DNA from: Chaetoderma sp. LZ-2023a
Taxonomy: Eukaryota; Mollusca; Caudofoveata; Chaetodermatida; Chaetodermatidae
Length of the DNA stretch: 64,000 nucleotides
Reading direction: 5' to 3'
Assembly: GCA_034401795.1 (NCBI GenBank)
Contig: CM067370.1
Coordinates: forward strand, 59,135,333 to 59,199,332
Part shown: positions 47,030 to 57,569 of the stretch, one piece after another
Position numbering within the stretch: position 1 is the stretch's first letter
Layout: each line of letters starts with the position of its first letter
Program-made: the position numbers and the translations under genes
The notes under the pieces: model-generated
The model's input: only the letters and a program-made list of their open reading frames with translations
Told to the model about the DNA's origin: nothing
Database searches by the model: none

Positions 47030-48290
47030 AAGAGGCCCAAGGGGCCTGTGTCGCTCACCTGGATCACCATCAATTTTTGTCAAAATTGTTGGTGGGTCGT
47101 TTAGCAGTCTTAAATGAGTTTGTGGACATTTTTGCAAGTGCAATATGGCCGCCAAACACACTACATTTTGATTGCCCCACGGCACCCATGTTTTTTTGAT
47201 GGATCAACTTCCCTTCAACAAATTTTAATGGCCCAAATTTCGGCCTGATCCCTTCAGCGGTTCTGGAGGAGTCATTTTCGTGAAACCCAGGTCATCCAAG
47301 ATGGTCGCCGAAGCATTTGGTCAATCAAGTCCTCATGAACAAACTTGGCTTACCTCTTGGCCTAGATGAAGATTACCCAAGTGGTTTCGGAGATTTTTAA
47401 AGACATTTCCTGAAATTGGTTGAAATCCAAAATTGACCGATTGGATTCATTTGAACAAAATTGGATCCTTATGCCCTAAGGATGCTTCCTGCCAAATATA
47501 ATTGAAATCAGCTTGGCAGTTCTCGAGAAGACATTTTAAACTTCCCATTGCTTTAGCATGGGAGCTTTTGGCGAGAAAATTATCCAAGATGGCCGCCAAA
47601 CCGTTTATCCGACAGTTTCGAAAATTGCAAATTTGAGCTCAGAATACCCAAAAAGATATATGGAACTAATTTTGGCCTCAAAATCCATCAAATAGAAAAA
47701 TCCAATATGTCCGCCAAACAAGCTACATATTGATTGGCCCACAGTCATGTTTTTTGACGGAGCAACTTCCCTTGAACAAACTTTAATGGCCCTTAGTCCC
47801 TAATTATATCTCCCAAATTTAGGCCTGATCCATTTAGTGGTTCTGGAGAAGTCGTTTTCGGGAAAGATAGGTCATCCACGAGAGCTGCCGAACCATTCGG
47901 TCAATCAAGACGTCTTGAACAAACTTGGCTTACCTCTTTGCCTAGATGAGATATCACAAGTTTTGAATCGATTCCCCAAGCCGTTTCGGAGAATGAAATT
48001 TTTTAGACATTTCTAAAAAGCGGCCCAAATCCAAGATGGCCACCGGCCAAAATAGCCGATCAGCTTCATTTGAGCAAAATGAAATCTCTATGCCATAAGG
48101 ATGCTTCCTGCCAAATATAATTCAAATTGGCCCAGCAGTTCACGAGAAGACATTTTAAATTTCCCATTGCTTTAGTATGGGAGTTTCTGGCGGGAAAATG
48201 ATCCAAGATGGCTGCCAAACAGTTTATCAGACAGTTTTGAAAATTGCAAATTTGAGATCAGAATACCCAAAAAAACTATATTTAAAATTA
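47030..48290 (+). repeat. R1 dispersed element in Piwi intron
   Basis: Starts ACAAGAGGCCCAAGGGGCCT then GTGTCGCTCACCTGG. Contains repeated CCAAGATGGCCGCCAAACCG, TTGAACAAACTTTAATGGCC and CTAAGGATGCTTCCTGCCAA. The 3' end is not typical, so this copy may be truncated at the right. No coding. Confidence 0.72.
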
Positions 48291-48444
48291 AAATATACAA
48301 AAGAATCATTTGTCATGGTGTGGCCATTCTCTGTGTTCTCCTTTTAACATACATACAGTAAGATCTAACCCTGTTGCCATACGAGAGCATACCGTATCTC
48401 CGCATGACTGAATAGATAGCCATTAAAGCATAAGATGAACATAC

Positions 48445-48570
48445 CATTCAGGTTTTGTGATTTCCGAGTCCACTATTGTACCAGGACATGGGTTGCTCAA
48501 TCTTGAATCAGCGGCAGTGAAGATACGGGCATTGATGCGCTTCTTTACCACAACAACAGCCATCTTTGGC
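48445..48570 (-). CDS. piwil1-like: Piwi-like protein, exon E5
   Basis: The acceptor is CTATCTTTTCACAG and the donor TG|GTATGT. The exon starts by completing a Lys codon (AA|G) and ends in phase 2, leaving TG for Trp. It encodes PKMAVVVVKKRINARIFTAA, then DSRLSNPCPGTIVDSEITKP, then E. The VVVKKR and NPxPGTxVDxEIT blocks are typical of the PIWI domain between the second catalytic Asp and the catalytic His. The intron to E4 is 1,098 bp and the intron to E6 is 13.3 kb. The latter contains the Tc1, PIN/FEN-like and hAT elements. No frame damage is visible. Confidence 0.95.
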
Positions 48571-49668
48571 CTGTGAAAAGATAGATAGCATAAAACTTAA
48601 ACAAGGGGGAAATCAGGGGAAACGTCTCGGCCATCTTCAATGTCAAGCAATATCTGAAAGATAAAATTTGATTAGAAAGTAATGTATCAATTTCAACAAT
48701 ATTTTGCTATTGTGTCCTCGCCACAAAATCAATGGATGACCCTTTCTCAACTTCCTGTGGAACATATGTCTCCCAGTTTAGTTCACTAAACATTGATTAA
48801 GCCCAAAAGTGGATGTGATTTTTTTCCATTAAGATGAGAACAGGTTTAAATGGACATTGTCCCAAAATTCTGATCCGATCCCTTCAGCGGTTCCATAGCA
48901 GTTGTTTAAATTTTGTCATCCAAGATGCCCACCAGACAAATCAAGCAATCAGGTTCTCTTGAGCAGCTTCGGTTCAGGTCTAGTCTTTGATGAAGTTTGA
49001 GTTTCAAATCAATCGGCAATGCGTTTTTGGAGATATTAAAACTCATCTTTACAAACGGAGCAAAATCCAAGATGGCCACCTTCAAAAATTTAGCAATCAG
49101 CTTCATTTGAACAAATGATCGCTATGTCTCAAGGATGCTTCCTTCCAAATCTACTTGGAAGCCGGCACAGTGGTTCTAAATCATTTTTAGCTTTTCAGTC
49201 TTCGATTATTTTCAAACAACTTCTTGAACCACTGTGCCGAGTAGATTTGGAAGGAAACAAATTTAACAAGGGAGCTAACTCTGGCAACTGAAGGTGTCAT
49301 ATTTATAGTTCACATAGATATTGGCTAACGGAAAATATCTGCCAAATTAGTTTTTAATCCCTTAACAATCGATGAATGTGCAGGAAACATATATACCTGT
49401 AGGTTTCAATACGTCAAAAATCTACCAAGGGGAGTAACTCTTTTTTAAAGGTATGGCCACTTCCATCATAGCTCAAATAGATATTGCCTAAAGGACTATA
49501 TCTGGCAAATCTGGTTTTAATTCATCACCAAATGGCACATCTTGCCACCATTGTTGACAGATGGGCAGACAAATGGCTATTGTATAAGGCTCAACCAGAT
49601 GAGCTTGAGCTAGAAACTGGGTATTTATTAAGCTTTTTAATTAGCCATGTTAGCATATATTAACTTAC
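48571..49668. other. Piwi intron E4-E5 with R1-like fragment and hairpin
   Basis: From about 48,850 there are R1-like phrases. At 49,138-49,258, CCTTCCAAATCTACTTGGAA through CACAGTGGTTC is inverted as GAACCACTGTGCCGAGTAGA then TTTGGAAGG. This gives a hairpin with arms of about 35 nt and a loop of about 50 nt. Confidence 0.6.
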
Positions 49669-49822
49669 TTGTAATCCTGTCCAATAGCCTGAAAGCAAGT
49701 ATGTATCTGCTTTATCTCATGCTCCACAACAACTGGCAGTTGACCATCTCCGACACCATCACGGTACACCACTACTCTCTCTGGCGGCTTTCCATTTACC
49801 TGATGAAATTGGCGAAGAGCCG
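49669..49822 (-). CDS. piwil1-like: Piwi-like protein, exon E4 (second catalytic Asp)
   Basis: The acceptor is ATTTTTTGTTTAG and the donor AA|GTAAGT. The exon begins with CG, which completes an Ala codon with the G left by either copy of exon E3. It encodes ALRQFHQVNGKPPERVVVYR, then DGVGDGQLPVVVEHEIKQIH, then TCFQAIGQDY. The Asp of VYRDGVGDGQ is the second catalytic Asp of the tetrad. Joined to E3b, the text reads ...SIQ-AALRQF, as in PIWIL1 (LQAALRAW). Exon and phase are fully compatible with both E3 copies. Confidence 0.95.
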
Positions 49823-50141
49823 CTAAACAAAAAATATTTGTACATACATAAGAGTTGTGTGCTGGTCACAAGTTTCCCGACACAGGAACATTAATCCTTT
49901 AATACTCAAATTTGTTCAAGTAACTAAGGTCCAAGACCACCAGACATTTCTCAGAAACACTGTAGAAGCAGTTTCTGTCTGGCATGAGTGTCAAAGGGTT
50001 AAAAAATTATCTTTTGCAAACCAATGTTTTAACAATTTTCAAATTTTCATCAGTAATAAATCTGTTTGGTTTCAGAAGCATCTGGTCAGTGGTAATACAT
50101 TCCACATTTTCTTGCACTGTACAGGCTATGTGGTAGATTTA

Positions 50142-50300
50142 ACCCTCTGTAGTGGTCTTGTGGGATGTATATCTGCAGGTCAAGACTATTTTTGAAAATT
50201 TACCACTGGAATGACAAAGCTCGATAAATGAGCCAGTCATTTTAGTGGTAAAGTTCCAAAAATAGTATCAAAGACTGCAAATGGACATTCAATAAAAGCT
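50142..50300. repeat. F1 foldback element
   Basis: Starts TTAACCCTCTGTAGTGGTCT. The central GGAATGACAAAGCTCGATAA and TGAGCCAGTCATTTTAGTGG pair. The right end is worn. Confidence 0.7.
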
Positions 50301-50472
50301 AAGTATATTCATCAAACATGTATCAGCATTTCAGTAGGGCACATAATGGAGGAACCCAGTTTTACTTATACCCCACCCATCTCTAACTAAGCTCCAACCA
50401 CACTTTGCCTGTGTTGAGATCAATCGATCCTTGCACTCTGAATCTCAATTTCCAGAAAACTATAAAGGTAAA

Positions 50473-50529
50473 CTGTTGAATATTGAGCAACAGTGCCACC
50501 ATAAAATTAGTTTCAAAATATTCAACAGT
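50473..50529. repeat. F2 foldback element, shortened
   Basis: CTGTTGAATATTGAG and AGTTTCAAAATATTCAACAG are the ends. Part of the left arm is deleted. Confidence 0.7.
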
Positions 50530-50826
50530 GTGTTTATTAAATATTATTAAACATACAATTCATACATCTTAACAGACTATTAAGCATTTGACTGACTAAA
50601 TCGTGGCATTCATGATGTAACTGATTGACATCAGCCTGCTTCCCGAGTGACGTAGTTGATGTATGAGGTCATATGACTGACTGAAAAACTAGATTCATGA
50701 AGTTAGCAAATAACTTCGGCTTTATAATTAGAGGGATCTACTTCTAGCTTTTCCTACACCCACCCTATTTCTAGGTAAGCTCTGCCAATGCTTTGCGCGT
50801 GCTGGGATCGATTTATAAACGGTAAC

Positions 50827-50897
50827 TTGTTGAATATTTTGAAACTAATTTGACTGCGTGCTGTTGCTACCCAAATTAGTTTCAAAATATTCAACGG
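50827..50897. repeat. F2 foldback element
   Basis: TTGTTGAATATTTTGAAACT then AATTTG pairs perfectly with CAAATTAGTTTCAAAATATT then CAAC. Confidence 0.85.
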
Positions 50898-51150
50898 AAT
50901 GTTTATTAAATGGTAGACATACAATTCGTACACTTGATGTACTATTCAATTTTCAATACGCAATATCAATCGTTGGAACAACAGCTGTGTAGTCAGAGGC
51001 TATGTTTCACTCGCTAACTGGTTAATCATAATAAGCGTTTTGTCATTGGAGTGCACAACCTGGAGAATGCGTTTGACAAGCACACAAATCAATTTTAATT
51101 CCGCAGTCAAGCGTGCTGGTAAAACAATGTCCAAACTAAAAATATTACGA

Positions 51151-51530
51151 ATTGTTTGAATATAACGCAATTAGTGTATTCTGTTGTTATTCGAGCATAT
51201 TTGCTTGGCCTCATTTATTACAAATAACAGGCGGTATTAGGCCCTAGTTGAATTTAATCCGTAAACAATTAAAACGCGTAAAAATAAAACCAAGCGTTCA
51301 AAGCGTCACATGATCAGAATGGCGAGAAGAAATAATACGGATTGTTAAATCTTCATTGATAACTGCAGTACAGTAATGGATTTTCCCACAGTTTGGTTCG
51401 TTAACAATCAATGAGGTATGTCATCACGAGAAGCTTAAATTGTTTGAATATAACGCAATTAGTGTATTCTGTTGTTATTCGAGCATATTTGCTTGGCCTC
51501 ATTTATTACAAATAACAGGCGGTATTAGGC
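51151..51530. repeat. 92-bp direct repeats, 288 bp apart
   Basis: The sequence from ATTGTTTGAATATAACGCAA to CAGGCGGTATTAGGC occurs at 51,151-51,242 and 51,439-51,530, essentially unchanged. The 196 bp between has no gene. The arrangement could be a local duplication or the two ends of a small insertion. An open frame of 166 codons starting in the second copy (51,440-51,940) has no recognisable similarity. Confidence 0.85.
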
Positions 51531-51936
51531 AATATTTTTTTATCATAATTATCGTGCCGATGCAGGTGGTTAGATGTTTTAAATATATTAATCTCACAAG
51601 ACGTACGCTATTCAATTCTGCCTGTCAAAATTTTATTTTCATGTTCGTGATTTCAGCCTCACCTCTCCCGGCTAATGCCTATATTTTTTACACTATTAGC
51701 ACCTATTTACGCCCACACTATCACCATAGGTATGGAAGGATTCAAGTAAAACACCTTTTTAGGAACCAATTTTTTAATATCACTGACAGCAGACAATATT
51801 GTGAAATTCTTGGGCCAATGGTATATCCCAGTTTTATCAGTAACATTGAGATATCTCCCAGTGTTTATGAGAGACAGATGAAGGGTGGTCGCTATAGCTC
51901 CGATGACTGGCAACTTAGTGGTTTAAAAAAATTGCA

Positions 51937-52575
51937 TTAACCCTTTCATGACTAAGACCTACTCGCAGCCAAAACCGGCCTCAGTAGTGGTCCTGAGGAA
52001 TGCCCGTTTGCAGGCACAGGGTTCATACAGCTGGCAGGTTTTCTTATTCAATGACTTTTCAAGGACTTTCAAGACTAAAAAAGTTGATTTCTCAAGGCCT
52101 CAGAACTAGCATCCCGGACAAAGTGAGAATATGACACTGGTGCAAAATTTCATACAGCTTACCTTTAGAACCGTTCAAATTAGTTTGAATTTTGGAACTT
52201 ACTCGGTTCCAGATAGATTTTGCCAATCTAATTTTCTTAAATCTTTATTTACATTAGTACGTGAATGTTTTGCAGACAGTAAAAATCACATGGGAGGAAA
52301 TGTTGATTTCAAGGGCTTTTCAAGGCGGATGGGTGAAATTCCAGTACTCTTCAAGACAAATTTCAAATTCAAGACTTTTCAAGGCAGATGCCAAAATTCA
52401 AAGCTTTTCAAGTTTGTACGAACCCTGAGGGAAAGAATATTTTTGAAAATCTACCACTGTAATGACTGGCTCGATAACCGACGTATAATTTTCAAAAATA
52501 GCCTTCCCTTGGCCAGCAAATGGACATAAGTAAATATTTTAACTTTTTGAACAAATTTGGTCATTAAAGGGTTAA
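51937..52575. mobile_element. F1 foldback MITE split by another MITE
   Basis: Left end TTAACCCTTTCATGACTAAG; right end TTGGTCATTAAAGGGTTAA. The inner F1 text is broken after GCAGGCA at 52,016 and resumes at GGGAAAGAATATTTTTGAAA. The break holds the 411-bp element at 52,017-52,427. Confidence 0.82.
52017..52427. mobile_element. CAGGGTTC-ended MITE nested in F1
   Basis: The ends CAGGGTTCATAC and GTACGAACCCTG are inverse copies. The interior repeats TTTTCAAGGACTTTCAAG-like motifs. A partial copy lies at about 40,709-40,840. CAGGGTT-type ends are common in hAT elements; no clear 8-bp duplication was seen. Confidence 0.7.
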
Positions 52576-53160
52576 AGTAATCCTGAAGCACTATAGCTAG
52601 TCTTTAACAATTCAGTGACTATCGTTTGACACAATGTACAATACACTGACTAATTACTAGCATTACACAATGGGCTTTATACTGAGCATTGGCCAACAGC
52701 AAAAGCAGTATTCAAAGTGTTCGAGTGTATTAATCTATGATCATTCCACAGATAAAGAAAAATTAGTCACCTCTCCACAGATGTTTCATTGAAATTGGGA
52801 TTCTGACTAAGGAGTATCTTAAAGAAATTGTTGACATTTTGTCCAGAAAATTCACTTTTACAAATCCAAGTCCTGTTACATTCTAGACCCCTTCCAGACA
52901 AATTTGTTAAAAATCTGGCAAGCGGTTTAGGAGATAAATCTTAAAGCAAAAGTTGGACACATAATGGACAGTCGCCAAAGCATAAGCGGCACTGAATTTT
53001 AATATAGATTTCCATCAAGTTTTTATGCTTCAGGATAATTGAGATGTTAAATAACTAAACCTGTATTTTATTCCATCTCATATCAATCATATTCTACATA
53101 GTCAAATTATCTTAATTTGACCAAGCAATGTCATGGCTTAATTCTAATTAATATTTCCAA
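52576..53160. other. Piwi intron sequence, no clear feature
   Basis: A short R3-like patch occurs near 52,860-52,960. No exon. Confidence 0.4.
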
Positions 53161-54124
53161 GGGTCGATGTAAGCGCTGGCTCGAGGCCAGTGGCTTTTAC
53201 ATTGGGCAAGTTAAAAATTCAAGTAACCAGTCCGGCGGGCCAGTTAAAATTTCTACCAAAATAACTTCCATTTAGACACCAAACCCAACAAGGGTAATGC
53301 GTAATCTAGCAAATGAGCATTAACATAAAAAATACTTTCAAAATATCCGCCATGTAATGCTTTCGGCAGGTTAACGATCGTTGAATTTGAAATCTCCTCA
53401 AAATTTTATTTGCCACATGTGTGGCTGTTTTGCATCGGCAACTAATGCATTGCTATGTACTCGCAATCTAAATCTATGTTAGCCAATGTCGGGAATGAGA
53501 ACGTTTGTTTCTAGCCTAAAACGGAGAATGCAATCATATCAATCTTAAATCTCGCAGTTTAAAAGGCATGGGCTGTATATTGGGGGTATATCGGCATTAA
53601 ATTGTATTTTACAAGTAAAATATTAATGCGTTCCTCATTTCTCCCCGCTACGTATCGCATGAACCTAAATTACGATCAGTTGTTCAAAGAAAATTTTCTA
53701 AGCGAGACGCGCATGTGTATATGTGCGTTCAGAACGAGTGGTTTTGCGGTACTGCTTTGGCAATATAGGCCTAAACAAACGACTGGCGGTGGCATTTCTG
53801 ACCGATCAGGCGATCACACATCGCAAATACAGTAAACCTCGTTCAAAATCATAGTGTTTTACAGGTTACTTCATTGACTAAATAAACAAGTACAGCACAT
53901 TTTTTACTGTGATATATTACGTACCAAAATTTAAATTTAAAAAAACATGTTAATTGTGACCGTTATTAGTGAATTAATAAAAATATATAGCCATTTTACA
54001 TCTGAATAACATCAGTTTTTAATTGCAGGTGATGTTTTCAGGCCAGTTATATTCCTGTCGGGCCAGCTACTTTTGAACTTAGCTGGCCCGGTTGGCCAGT
54101 AGACTCTAAAAGTTATGTCGACCC
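53161..54124. mobile_element. Non-autonomous element with GGGTCGA ends, 964 bp
   Basis: The left end GGGTCGATGTAAGCG and right end TTATGTCGACCC are inverse copies. GGCCAGT-rich subterminal stretches occur on both sides (GGCGGGCCAGTTAAAA and GGGCCAGCTACTTTTG). The open frame at 53,602-53,835 is not recognisable. Class unknown. Confidence 0.62.
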
Positions 54125-54242
54125 CTGAATCAATCTAATTAATAACTACGAATCGAAGCAATGAAAATTGAGAAGAAAATCTATAACTAATGTTAAACGA
54201 TTGGTTCAATGATGAACAAATTTGACAACACAACTGAAATAC

Positions 54243-54417
54243 CTGTGATTGATGTATAAAGTCCACTGAGCAGCTCTTCATGGGTTTGTTGAAAAGACAC
54301 CTTTGAATAGTATTTTGTTAGGCTCTTATTCATAGAGCAGACCACTCCACCAACGGAGAGTCCCTTCTTTGATGAATCGTGGTATGTATCGATACCTATG
54401 ACCATTATCCCGCTTAC
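54243..54417 (-). CDS. piwil1-like: Piwi-like protein, alternative exon E3a (first catalytic Asp and Glu)
   Basis: The acceptor is GCACTTGCAG, immediately followed by GTAAGC, and the donor is ACAG|GTATTT. Length 175 nt, phase 0 in and phase 1 out. It encodes VSGIMVIGIDTYHDSSKKGL, then SVGGVVCSMNKSLTKYYSKV, then SFQQTHEELLSGLYTSIT. Asp at exon residue 10 (GID) and Glu at residue 48 (EEL) match the first Asp and the glutamate finger of Piwi slicers, 38 residues apart as in mouse MIWI. Compared with E3b, 40 of 58 residues are identical, and differences cluster in the second half. It has no stop or frameshift. A decayed duplicate is unlikely because spacing, phase and catalytic residues are all kept. 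Confidence 0.9.
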
Positions 54418-55661
54418 CTGCAAGTGCAGCGCCATTGTTTAACAAAAAGAGCATCGTAACAAAAATAAACGCATGCAAATAAATGCAAAGAATAAACATA
54501 AATAGAATATTAATCAACAAATGTTAAGAGAAACATGACATGCAAACTAAAAAGTAACTGAAATAATGAATAGGCATCTGTAAAGAAACATTAAAATTAT
54601 TAGCAGCAAAAAGCACATAACAAACAAGCAGCCAAGGTTAGATACGAAGAAAAAAATTAGTAAAACTGATGGATGCTCCCCGAAATGTGTACTTAAAACA
54701 ACTGTATTGTAAACTGCCCTTCATTTCATACAAGTATAGGTTTATGACAAGAGCTCCGTAAAGACGAGCTTCAGCAGACAAAAAATTTCCGTGATGTTCA
54801 GTCAACTGTGAAAACTAAATCAGTGACCTCCTTTTCATAAGCAACCTGGAGCATATAATGCATCTGCATCGACAACCCAAGCTTGGTGACTATTATGAAA
54901 ATGTCTCAGACTATGGCCCAGACAAACATGTAGGGTAGGAATTGACACAAAATGTGGCGACTATTTTTCGGGGAGCATAAAAACCACAATCAAACAATGG
55001 ACCTACCTGTATACACTCGTAATATACCTGCTGCATTAACCCTGTGACACTCAAGCCGACCCAAAATGGCTTCTGCAGTGGTCCTGAGAAATGCCCTGAG
55101 ATTAGTTTTGAAAATTTATTACTGCAATGAATGGCTCAATAATCGAGCCAGTCATTCCAGTGATAAATTTTCAAAACCAATCTTCTCTTGGTGTGCAAAT
55201 GGGTTAATACCACAGATGCACCATTCTGATTAAGATCCAAGAACTAGCTACAGCTACTAATAGACTTGATAATTAATTAATGACACCAAGAATGCAATTC
55301 CTTTCTTAGAAAGAAATCAACAGGGCGGGATTGATAAAAATCTAATCAAATTTTGACAATACGCTTTGACATTAAAATAAGATTTTGTATTTTTTTTTTT
55401 ACAAAATCAGCATGCTTAATTTTGTGTAATCGATATTTTGCATAGCATACAACAAGAGGCTCAAGGGGCCGGTGTCGCTTATCTGGCGCACAGGCATTTC
55501 AACTAGAATGGTCAAGATGACTTACACTTACTAGGCGACGTCGCATTTTCCAGCATGCAAGGGAGTGACCTCTGACTATGACTACTGACACACATTACAC
55601 TATAAATCTTAATTATACATGCAAACAAGACTATATTAATATGCCAAGCATATTGGCACAC
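54418..55661. other. 1,244-bp intron between the two E3 copies
   Basis: Contains an F1 hairpin (55,036-55,206) and the first 100 bp of an R1-type repeat (55,450-55,545). AAACAATGG lies 19-27 bp upstream of E3a on the minus strand and opens an in-frame ATG (M-A-L-H-L-Q) running into E3a. The rest shows no feature. Confidence 0.6.
55036..55206. mobile_element. F1 foldback MITE between the alternative Piwi exons
   Basis: Bounded by TTAACCCTGTGACACTC and GTGCAAATGGGTTAA. The central GGCTCAATAATCGAGCC with flanking AATTTATTACTGCAATGAAT and CATTCCAGTGATAAATTTTC makes a long hairpin. Confidence 0.82.
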
Positions 55662-55836
55662 CTTGAATCGAGATTTTGAGCCCGTCCATAAGCTCCTGCA
55701 TGTTTGACTGGAACAAACAACGACTGTAATATTTGGTGAGTGACCCGTTCATACTAGCAACTACACCTCCAACACTGAGGCCTTTCTTGCTGGAATCGTG
55801 GTAAGCATCAATACCCAGCACCATGATACCTCTAAG
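55662..55836 (-). CDS. piwil1-like: Piwi-like protein, alternative exon E3b (first catalytic Asp and Glu)
   Basis: The acceptor is TGTTGTTAATATAG (a weak pyrimidine tract) and the donor CAAG|GTGTGC (weak). Length 175 nt, phase 0 in and phase 1 out, identical to E3a. It encodes LRGIMVLGIDAYHDSSKKGL, then SVGGVVASMNGSLTKYYSRC, then LFQSNMQELMDGLKISIQ. Asp 10 and Glu 48 are present. The second half (RCLFQ, QELMDGLK) is closer to canonical PIWIL1 (RCIFQ, QELVDGLK) than E3a is, so E3b looks like the ancestral form. It follows E2 across a 3.5-kb intron. It must be used instead of, not together with, E3a to keep the frame. Confidence 0.92.
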
Positions 55837-57530
55837 CTATATTAACAACATAGTTATGAGAAAAGACATTAATGCAGGTGACAAAATCCACAGCAAGCAA
55901 AATCACAATGTGCAAAAGTGAACGGTTAATAACATATAAGCAGAAATGTGGTTGCAATGCAATCATGAAGCTCGACTTTACAATGATCTATAAAGTTGGA
56001 CTTCAAACATAAAATAAATATAGAAGGCATATCAATATGATAAGCACTTATCAACAAGAGGCACAAGGGCCTGCGTCGCTCACTTGGGCCATTAGCATTT
56101 GACCCATTTGCATTTAACTAGGCATGATGGATAATTTCCGGAACATCGAAGATGACCACCTAAGAAATTGACCAATTGAAATTCTCATTTGATTTCCTGA
56201 AGCTTAGAGTCATAGGATCATTCCACCCAAGTTTGGTTAAAACCTAGTCATTGACTAAGTAGTAGTAGCGATTTAAACTCTGCTGGTAAATGCAAGATTA
56301 CTGCCAGAAAAATTGACCAATCAAGATTTTCATTGTAAGTCTTGAAGTTCATCATGATAGGAGCATGAGCATTCCACCCAAGTTTGATTGAAATCAGGCC
56401 ACTGATTAAGGAGTAGCATCTTAAAGGATTTCTGGAAAATCTTTACCAATCAAAATTCTGTATATAAGTTCTGAAGTCTAGTCCAATATGGTCTTTTCAG
56501 TCAATTTTTCATAAAGATTTCCCTCAGAAAGTTGATCAATCAAAATTATGAACAGAAGCTCTGGAGTTTACCATGATAACTTACCTCCATTAAAATTTCG
56601 TCAAAATATGTCAAGCAACTAAGGAGAAGTAGCGTTTTGAAAATTTCTGTTAAATTTTTCATAAAATCCAAGATTTTCAGCCAAATCATTGGTCAATCAA
56701 AATTCTGAATAGAGGTTCTAGAGTGTAGCACCATAGAATACGTCTAGCTAAATTTTGTTCAATTATGTCAAGCAACTAATGAGTAGAATTTTGAGTTTCT
56801 GGTAAAAAAAATTTTTTTTTAAATCTATGATTTTAACCAAAAATATTTACCAATAACAATTCTGAATAGAAATTCTGGAGGGTACCAACATAGGGTTCTT
56901 CCAACACAATTTGATTGAAATCGGCCAAAGCATTGATGGACACAAGACGGACGGATGGAATGGCATAAGCTCACTTGACCCTTTGGGGTCACTCATTATA
57001 AGGAAGCATATGGCCAAGTTTGGGTCCAGTATGATTAACCAAAGATTACATATAAACTGCTAAGTTGCACTAAACGGAAAATAATGATGGAAAAAAAACC
57101 CCGATGTTTTTACCAAGGTCACAGTGACCTTGACCCTTTGACCCCCAACGTCATTGTGTCATGCCGTGTTATTATAATGAAGCATGTGTCCAAGTTTGGG
57201 TTCAGTATGATTAACCAGATGAGACATACTGTTAAGTTAAACGGAAAATGATAATATTAAAAACAAGAATTCTGCGGAATTAAATGGCTCGCCTGTCTCC
57301 TGTTTGTCACAGTGGAATTAACCGTTGACCTTATGACCCCAACAGCATCATGCTGCTCCCTATCATTATAGCTAACCATGTATCCGAGTTTACTTGCAAT
57401 AGGCGTAACCAATCCTGAAATATAAGGGGAGATTTTGCTAAATGCAGACCATTAACGTTGACGCTGCCGCCGCCCTGCAATAGCGCATTTTACTTCGTAA
57501 AGTCGAGCTAAAAACAATATGTATGTAGAT
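55837..57530. repeat. Piwi intron: R1/R3 and R2-type repeats
   Basis: An R1 head (ACAAGAGGCACAAGGGCCTG) at about 56,054 leads into R3 units to about 56,950. R2-type text (GTCCAAGTTTGGGTTCAGTA) follows at 57,000-57,250, then a GAATTCTGCGGAATTAAATG copy at 57,268-57,500. No exon. Confidence 0.65.
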
Positions 57531-57569
57531 GCTAGGACATGCTATAATTGTTTTAAGCATGCCGCAGCT

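Larger units (their letters stand above)
49823..50890. other. Piwi intron with F1 and F2 copies
   Basis: Two F1-type segments (49,891-50,002, lacking the central hairpin, and 50,142-50,300) and two F2 elements occupy most of this stretch. No exon. Confidence 0.55.

Noticed and set aside
51440..51940. 166-codon open frame on the plus strand
   Set aside because: No recognisable motif. It starts inside a duplicated 92-bp repeat, is AT-rich, and lies antisense in a Piwi intron. Probably chance.
54243..54417. E3a as a dead exon copy
   Set aside because: It retains exact length, phases, both splice signals, both catalytic residues and no stop after considerable divergence from E3b.
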